Of a stretch of DNA of 26,870 nucleotides, positions 23,211 to 26,870 are shown in pieces. The DNA comes from Caldisericales bacterium (GTDB lineage Bacteria > Caldisericota > Caldisericia > Caldisericales > Caldisericaceae), in contig WFSP01000065.1 in the NCBI GenBank assembly GCA_015485995.1, positions 1 to 26,870 on the forward strand, written 5' to 3'. The notes below the pieces were generated by a model. That model was not told the DNA's origin. It made no database searches and saw nothing but the letters and a program-made list of their open reading frames with translations. Position 1 is the first letter of the stretch. Each line of letters opens with the position of its first letter. The position numbers and the translations under genes were made by a program.

Positions 23211-24077
23211 CTAAACATTTATATGAAATATTTTCCTTGCAGCAGTACCGATAAAAAAAGAAATCAAAGCAACTGAACCTGCGACAAGAAACATCTCGAT
23301 AAATATTTTTCCAAAGGTTCTTCCCTGCACCATAGAAACAAAGAAAGAAAATATAAGGATTACAAAAACTCCAAACAGAATAGATGTAAGAAAAGCAGAG
23401 CTGTAACTCTTGAAAAAGAAAAAAGGGACAACAAGTACAAAAACCACAGCAAAATACGCCATAAAAGTATAAAAGGATGCTTTAATAGGACTACTACTAC
23501 TTTTTTTACTTTCCGCACGTTGCGAAAGATATTCTGAGGCAGTCATAGAGAGCGATGCTGCCGCTCCAGTGATAACACCTGCCACACCTATCGTAATTGA
23601 GTTTCTTAGCACAAACGTAAGTCCTGCAAGAGTGCCTGTAATTTCAACAAGTGCATCGTTTAACCCTAAAACAATTGAGCTAATGTAGCCCAGCTTTTCC
23701 TCCTCTATCATATTTATCAGCAAGTTTTCATGCATAATCTCATCCTTTAGAATGTTCTCCGCCTTTGGAAACGCTTTTTCTGCTTCTTTATAAACAACCT
23801 CCGCAACCTTTTCTCCATTTTCCATTAACTTTATGGCAAAAGTTATCCCGAATATTTTTGAAAGTAATATGTAGGCAAAAAACTTAAAATTGTTTCTTTT
23901 AACATCCTTTTTTGTGTATTCTTTCCATTCATAATAATGTTTAAGCTCGTCATCGCCTATCTTGCGAAGAATTTCCCGGTTCTTCCCTTTTGCACGCTTT
24001 GATAAATAGCCGTATATCCAATGTTCTGTAATTTCATTTTTCTGGAAATATAAAATTATCTTCTCTGCGCTACCCAT
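23211..24077 (-). CDS. Ferritin-like/VIT1 fusion metal transporter (MbfA-like)
   Basis: The 288-residue protein has an N-terminal rubrerythrin/ferritin-like helical domain (1-125) with carboxylate and E-x-x-H ligands: EITEHW (15-20), DDELKHYYEW with Glu 44 and His 47, Glu residues near 93-98, and DEIMHE with Glu 113 and His 116. The C-terminal VIT1/CCC1 domain (130-288) has GLNDALVEITGTLAGLTF at the first helix (Asp 141, Glu 145), SMTASEYLSQRAE, and about five membrane segments. The family moves Fe2+ or Mn2+, with the ferritin part sensing or oxidising iron; MbfA of rhizobia exports iron. GGAGG lies 6 nt before the ATG. The promoter carries a perfect inverted repeat. Confidence 0.92.
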   Translation of the reverse strand: MGSAEKIILYFQKNEITEHWIYGYLSKRAKGKNREILRKIGDDELKHYYEWKEYTKKDVKRNNFKFFAYILLSKIFGITFAIKLMENGEKVAEVVYKEAEKAFPKAENILKDEIMHENLLINMIEEEKLGYISSIVLGLNDALVEITGTLAGLTFVLRNSITIGVAGVITGAAASLSMTASEYLSQRAESKKSSSSPIKASFYTFMAYFAVVFVLVVPFFFFKSYSSAFLTSILFGVFVILIFSFFVSMVQGRTFGKIFIEMFLVAGSVALISFFIGTAARKIFHINV

Positions 24078-24090
24078 TAACTACCTCCTT

Positions 24091-24108
24091 TTTTGCATTA
24101 TAGCAAAA
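24091..24108 (-). promoter_or_regulatory. Extended -10 promoter of the ferritin-VIT1 gene inside a perfect inverted repeat
   Basis: On the minus strand TGC-TATAAT (plus 24097-24105) is an extended -10 box. It is flanked symmetrically by TTTTGC (24091-24096) and GCAAAA (24103-24108), a perfect 6-bp inverted repeat centred on the -10 hexamer. This placement suits a repressor. Confidence 0.55.
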
Positions 24109-24137
24109 CATCAAATATTTTATAAATCAAGGATATC

Positions 24138-24146
24138 TGTTATCAT
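24138..24146 (+). promoter_or_regulatory. Extended -10, leaderless-type promoter for tsaE
   Basis: TGT-TATCAT (24138-24146) is an extended -10 (5 of 6 match). It ends 8 nt before the ATG at 24155, so +1 should be at or beside the start codon. No ribosome site is present between them. Confidence 0.5.
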
Positions 24147-24154
24147 TATACAGT

Positions 24155-24595
24155 ATGGAAAAAATAGTTAAAACATACAGCGAAAAGGAAACAACAGAGA
24201 TTGCAGAAAAAATCACAGAGGAAGCAATTAAAAAAGAAAACTTTGAGAGAATAATTATATTCCTCGAAGGCGGGCTTGGCGCAGGAAAAACAGTTTTTAC
24301 TAAAGGTATCGCAAAGGCTCTGAATATTAAAGACACAACTATTAGCCCTACGTTTGTTTTTGTGAGAGAATACGACGGACAAATTCCACTTTACCATTTT
24401 GACCTGTACCGAATTGAAGATGCAAAAGAGCTTGACGATTTAGGATTTTTTGAATATATGGACAAGAACGGAATAATGGTGATAGAATGGGCGGAAAAAT
24501 TGGAAAGCATAGTTTCTCCGGACATTCTTATTCGTATCAAAAAAATCAGTGAAAACGAAAGAGAGATCGCAATTATATGGACACAAATATCTTAG
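24155..24595 (+). CDS. tsaE: tRNA t6A synthesis ATPase TsaE
   Basis: TsaE is the ATPase that drives the TsaB-TsaD complex making threonylcarbamoyladenosine at position 37 of ANN-decoding tRNAs. The 146-residue protein has Walker A GGLGAGKT (39-46), the SPTFVFVREY segment, YHFDLYRIEDAKELDDLGF, and the closing VIEWAEKL. These are hallmark YjeE features. The ATG has no ribosome site and sits just after an extended -10. Its 3' end overlaps tsaB by 19 bp, the first of three overlaps in this four-gene unit. Confidence 0.96.
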   Translation: MEKIVKTYSEKETTEIAEKITEEAIKKENFERIIIFLEGGLGAGKTVFTKGIAKALNIKDTTISPTFVFVREYDGQIPLYHFDLYRIEDAKELDDLGFFEYMDKNGIMVIEWAEKLESIVSPDILIRIKKISENEREIAIIWTQIS

Positions 24596-25206
24596 CAATA
24601 AATAACGCTTTTCCTCCTACGCTAATTACGTTTGGAACATCAAAAGTAATACACTTTGCAGTGAGAGAGAATCCTCCGAGGAGTAATCCAAACAATATTT
24701 TATTTGTTATTGAAAAGTTGTTTAAAGCTTTCTCCACGGATGTTTCCAAAATAGATGCGATTTCCGTGGTAAATGGACCCGGCAGTTTTACAGGAACGCG
24801 GGTAAGTGTTGTAGAAGCAAAAATTATGGCTTATACACTCTCCATTCCGTTAGTACCAATAAATTCGCTGGAACTTATCGGCATCATTATAAAAAACGGA
24901 ACTGTATTACTTCCCGCAGGCAGGAATGAATTTTTTGCCGCTGAATTTAGAAACGGAAAAATGAATAGCGAAATAGAATGCGTTGCTCCGGGTAAAATTC
25001 AATCCAAAAAAATATATACTCCGCAACCAGTTAAAGAAGAAATTTTTGAACATAAAGAAATTACGCTTGTAAAAGTGCACGCTGAAGAAATCTTAAAGAT
25101 GTCGGAAGAAAAACTTAAATCAGGAGAGACTTGCACTATGCCACTTTCGTTAAACCCTATTTATCTCCGCTCTACGAATATTCTTTTTAAAAAGAGGAAT
25201 AAATGA
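24577..25206 (+). CDS. tsaB: tRNA t6A synthesis protein TsaB
   Basis: TsaB is the non-catalytic ASKHA-fold partner of TsaD. The 209-residue protein has the family signature VVNGPGSFTGTRVSVVEAK in the middle (about 66-84) and a degenerate N-terminus: the usual 'L-x-I-D-T-S' strand reads ILAINNAFPP. The C-terminal half is divergent (PAGRNEFFAAEF matches the family's 'D-A-R-x-x-E-V-Y' position only loosely). It overlaps tsaE by 19 bp and rimI by 4 bp. Position and the GPGSFTG motif make the assignment safe. Confidence 0.92.
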   Translation: MDTNILAINNAFPPTLITFGTSKVIHFAVRENPPRSNPNNILFVIEKLFKAFSTDVSKIDAISVVNGPGSFTGTRVSVVEAKIMAYTLSIPLVPINSLELIGIIIKNGTVLLPAGRNEFFAAEFRNGKMNSEIECVAPGKIQSKKIYTPQPVKEEIFEHKEITLVKVHAEEILKMSEEKLKSGETCTMPLSLNPIYLRSTNILFKKRNK

Positions 25207-25670
25207 TAAAAATTGCAATAAAAATGGAAAAAGCAACGACAAAAGATTTTGAAAAAATGTATGAAATAGAATTAACCAGTTATATGGAGCCCTGGCCAAA
25301 AGAAATGTTTGTTATGGACTACCTGTTTAACGGAAAATCAGAATATTATACGGCAAAGTGGATGAAAAGGGTTGTGGGCTTTATTGCGTTGTGGAACGAA
25401 GGGGAAAAGCTTCACATAGTGAACATAGCAGTTCATCCAGAATACAGAAAAAAGGGTGTCGGGTCAAAACTTATTGAATTTGCAGTGAAGCTTGCAAAAA
25501 AGAATTCCAAAAAAGAGATTTACCTTGAAGTACGTAAATCAAACGAAATAGCCCAAAAACTCTATAAAAAATTCGGATTTGACAGATCAAAAGAACTGGA
25601 AAGATATTATAACAATGGAGAAAACGGATACATAATGAGGAAGGCGTTAAATGGATATACTGGGAATTGA
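25203..25670 (+). CDS. rimI: GNAT acetyltransferase, RimI-like
   Basis: RimI acetylates the N-terminus of ribosomal protein S18. The 155-residue GNAT protein shows the acetyl-CoA motif RKKGVGSKL (82-90), preceded by VNIAVHPEY, and the C-terminal LEVRKSNEIAQKLYKKFGF typical of RimI. It starts with ATGA over the tsaB stop; a second in-frame ATG seven codons later (MEKATTKDFE) is a reasonable alternative start. It lies between tsaB and tsaD as in many Firmicutes. S18 as substrate is inferred from family and context. Confidence 0.9.
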   Translation: MIKIAIKMEKATTKDFEKMYEIELTSYMEPWPKEMFVMDYLFNGKSEYYTAKWMKRVVGFIALWNEGEKLHIVNIAVHPEYRKKGVGSKLIEFAVKLAKKNSKKEIYLEVRKSNEIAQKLYKKFGFDRSKELERYYNNGENGYIMRKALNGYTGN

Positions 25671-26652
25671 AACATCTTGCGACGATACAGCCGCATCAGT
25701 AATAAACGAAAAAGGAGAAGTTTTAAGCAACATTTTGTCATCACAAACTCAGTTTTTCAAAGATTACGGTGGCATTGTGCCGGAAATTGCATCCAGAAAA
25801 CATACCGAACTTATTGGTTATGTTATTGAAGAGGCATTAAAAACCGCACGCACTACATTAGATAATATAAACCTGATTGCGGTAACATATGGGCCGGGAC
25901 TTGTAGGCTCGTTGCTTGTCGGGGTAGAAGCAGCAAAAGCACTCTCCCTTGCAAAGAAAATCCCTTTAATTGGAGTGAATCATCTCGAGGGGCATATCTA
26001 TTCACTATTTATAAATAACAAGCCTTTAAGTTTAAAACATACCGAATTCCCATTACTTATCCTTATTGTTTCGGGCGGGCATACCGAGCTTATCTTGATG
26101 AAAAAACACCTAAAGTACGAAGTACTTGGCGAAACACGCGATGATGCGGCAGGTGAAGCACTTGATAAGTTTGCAAGAGCATTGGGTTTTGGCTATCCGG
26201 GCGGGCCAGTTATTCAAAAGTTAGGAACAAGTGGAAACGCACACTTCTATCAATTCCCCCGGCTTTCCCTAAAATCTCCGTATGAATTCAGCTTCAGCGG
26301 CCTTAAAACTGCAGGAGTATACTATCTTGAAAAACATCAAAAGGAGTTAGAAACACATCTCCCCGATATTTGCGCAAGTTTTGAAGATGCACTCACAGAT
26401 ATCCTCGTAAACAGGACATTAAAGGCAGCAAAAGATTTAGAAGTAAAAGGAATCGGTGTTGTAGGAGGTGTTTCTGCAAACAGGAAGTTACGTGAAAAAT
26501 TCAAAAAGAGTTCAAAAATACCCGTTTATTTCCCGGAAAAAGGCTTTTCAATGGATAACGCCGCAATGATAGCAGTAAATGGCTTGATGCACTTCAAAAA
26601 TGGCGAGCAAAGCGACCTGCTTCTCGACGCCATTTCCCGTTTGCATTTATAA
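25651..26652 (+). CDS. tsaD: tRNA t6A threonylcarbamoyltransferase TsaD
   Basis: TsaD transfers the threonylcarbamoyl group to A37 of tRNA. The 333-residue protein has the ASKHA phosphate loops GIETSCDDTAAS (5-16), YGPGLVGSLLVG (80-91), the metal ligands His 111 and His 115 in NHLEGH, VSGGHTEL, the YPGGP segment and GGVSANRKLR near the C-terminus. The length is typical. Its start overlaps rimI by 20 bp, ending the tsaE-tsaB-rimI-tsaD unit. No clear terminator hairpin was seen in the 160 bp that follow. Confidence 0.97.
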   Translation: MDILGIETSCDDTAASVINEKGEVLSNILSSQTQFFKDYGGIVPEIASRKHTELIGYVIEEALKTARTTLDNINLIAVTYGPGLVGSLLVGVEAAKALSLAKKIPLIGVNHLEGHIYSLFINNKPLSLKHTEFPLLILIVSGGHTELILMKKHLKYEVLGETRDDAAGEALDKFARALGFGYPGGPVIQKLGTSGNAHFYQFPRLSLKSPYEFSFSGLKTAGVYYLEKHQKELETHLPDICASFEDALTDILVNRTLKAAKDLEVKGIGVVGGVSANRKLREKFKKSSKIPVYFPEKGFSMDNAAMIAVNGLMHFKNGEQSDLLLDAISRLHL

Positions 26653-26754
26653 CAACTAAATAACTCATAAACAGTAAAGTGTAAACTCGTCAAAAATTAA
26701 GCGTAGTTATCTCTCACTGCATAAGTTCAGAAACATATGAGACTCTTGTAAATG

Positions 26755-26763
26755 TGATATACT
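26755..26763 (+). promoter_or_regulatory. Extended -10 promoter for the right-edge gene
   Basis: TGA-TATACT (26755-26763) is an extended -10 box with no good -35. RNA would start near 26770, leaving a leader of about 43 nt with an AGGAGG site (26798-26803) before the ATG at 26813. Confidence 0.5.
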
Positions 26764-26812
26764 GGACAAAAGAGTAAATGAAAGCTAACACATATACAGG
26801 AGGTTAAAGAGT

Positions 26813-26870
26813 ATGTTTAATGATGATTACCGGTATGTATATGAAAAAAGAAACATAAAAGGAAAGAGTA
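26813..26870 (+). CDS. Start of an unidentified gene, cut by the window edge
   Basis: ATG at 26813 lies 9 nt after an AGGAGG ribosome site and downstream of an extended -10 box. Nineteen codons are visible, beginning MFNDDYRYVYEK and continuing with a basic stretch (RNIKGK). This is too little to assign a family, but the start signals are convincing. Confidence 0.6.
   Translation, partial: MFNDDYRYVYEKRNIKGKS

Overview
The window looks like chromosomal, housekeeping-dense DNA from an AT-rich bacterium. It carries about 33 genes on both strands, nearly all of them core. I see no mobile element, CRISPR array, tRNA or rRNA. The proteins are rich in Lys, Glu and Ile. Gene pairings resemble Firmicutes and deep-branching thermophiles: rpmB divergent from asp23-fakA, coaD followed by a coiled-coil protein and a YceD protein, holA facing rpsT, dnaX-ybaB-recR, and tsaE-tsaB-rimI-tsaD. 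A thermophilic, low-GC, deep-branching lineage (Caldisericota, Dictyoglomota or similar) or a Firmicutes relative would fit. This assignment is inference, because there is no rRNA to settle it.

Layout, left to right. 1-2.9 kb: a membrane protein cut by the left edge (minus), divergent from a membrane-anchored TPR protein and an unrecognised 172-aa protein (plus). These converge on an rpmB-mtnA operon (minus). 3-9.7 kb: a tight plus-strand operon asp23-fakA-punA-pdp followed by a DHH/CBS/tRNA nucleotidyltransferase fusion, combining fatty-acid kinase, nucleoside salvage and RNA end metabolism. 9.7-10.05 kb: a 360-bp gap ending in a strong promoter for a TlpA lipoprotein and a thioredoxin. 10.98-12.3 kb: rpe and a kinase-less PASTA lipoprotein (minus). 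12.38-16.1 kb: coaD, a coiled-coil protein and a YceD protein, then asnS-holA. 16.1-21.1 kb, minus strand: rpsT on its own promoter, then dnaX-ybaB-recR-eno-mutM in transcription order. 21.2-24.1 kb, minus strand: a ferritin-VIT1 fusion (mbfA-like), an MscS channel and a sphinganine-reductase-like SDR. 24.15-26.65 kb: the t6A tRNA-modification operon tsaE-tsaB-rimI-tsaD. A new gene starts at the right edge.

The sequence-level signals most worth a second look are these. Candidate leaderless promoters (-10 box 6 to 8 nt before the ATG) occur at coaD, dnaX and tsaE. A perfect inverted repeat is centred on the mbfA -10 box. The purine nucleoside phosphorylase has Asp where the 6-oxopurine enzymes have Asn, next to a methylthioribose-1-phosphate isomerase. 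The Fpg/Nei glycosylase is divergent. The SDR carries 3-ketodihydrosphingosine-reductase motifs. PASTA repeats occur without a kinase. Hairpins lie inside or against the 3' ends of convergent genes. I did not find a convincing wholly new multi-gene system. The least explained genes are the 172-aa protein at 1162 and its TPR partner.
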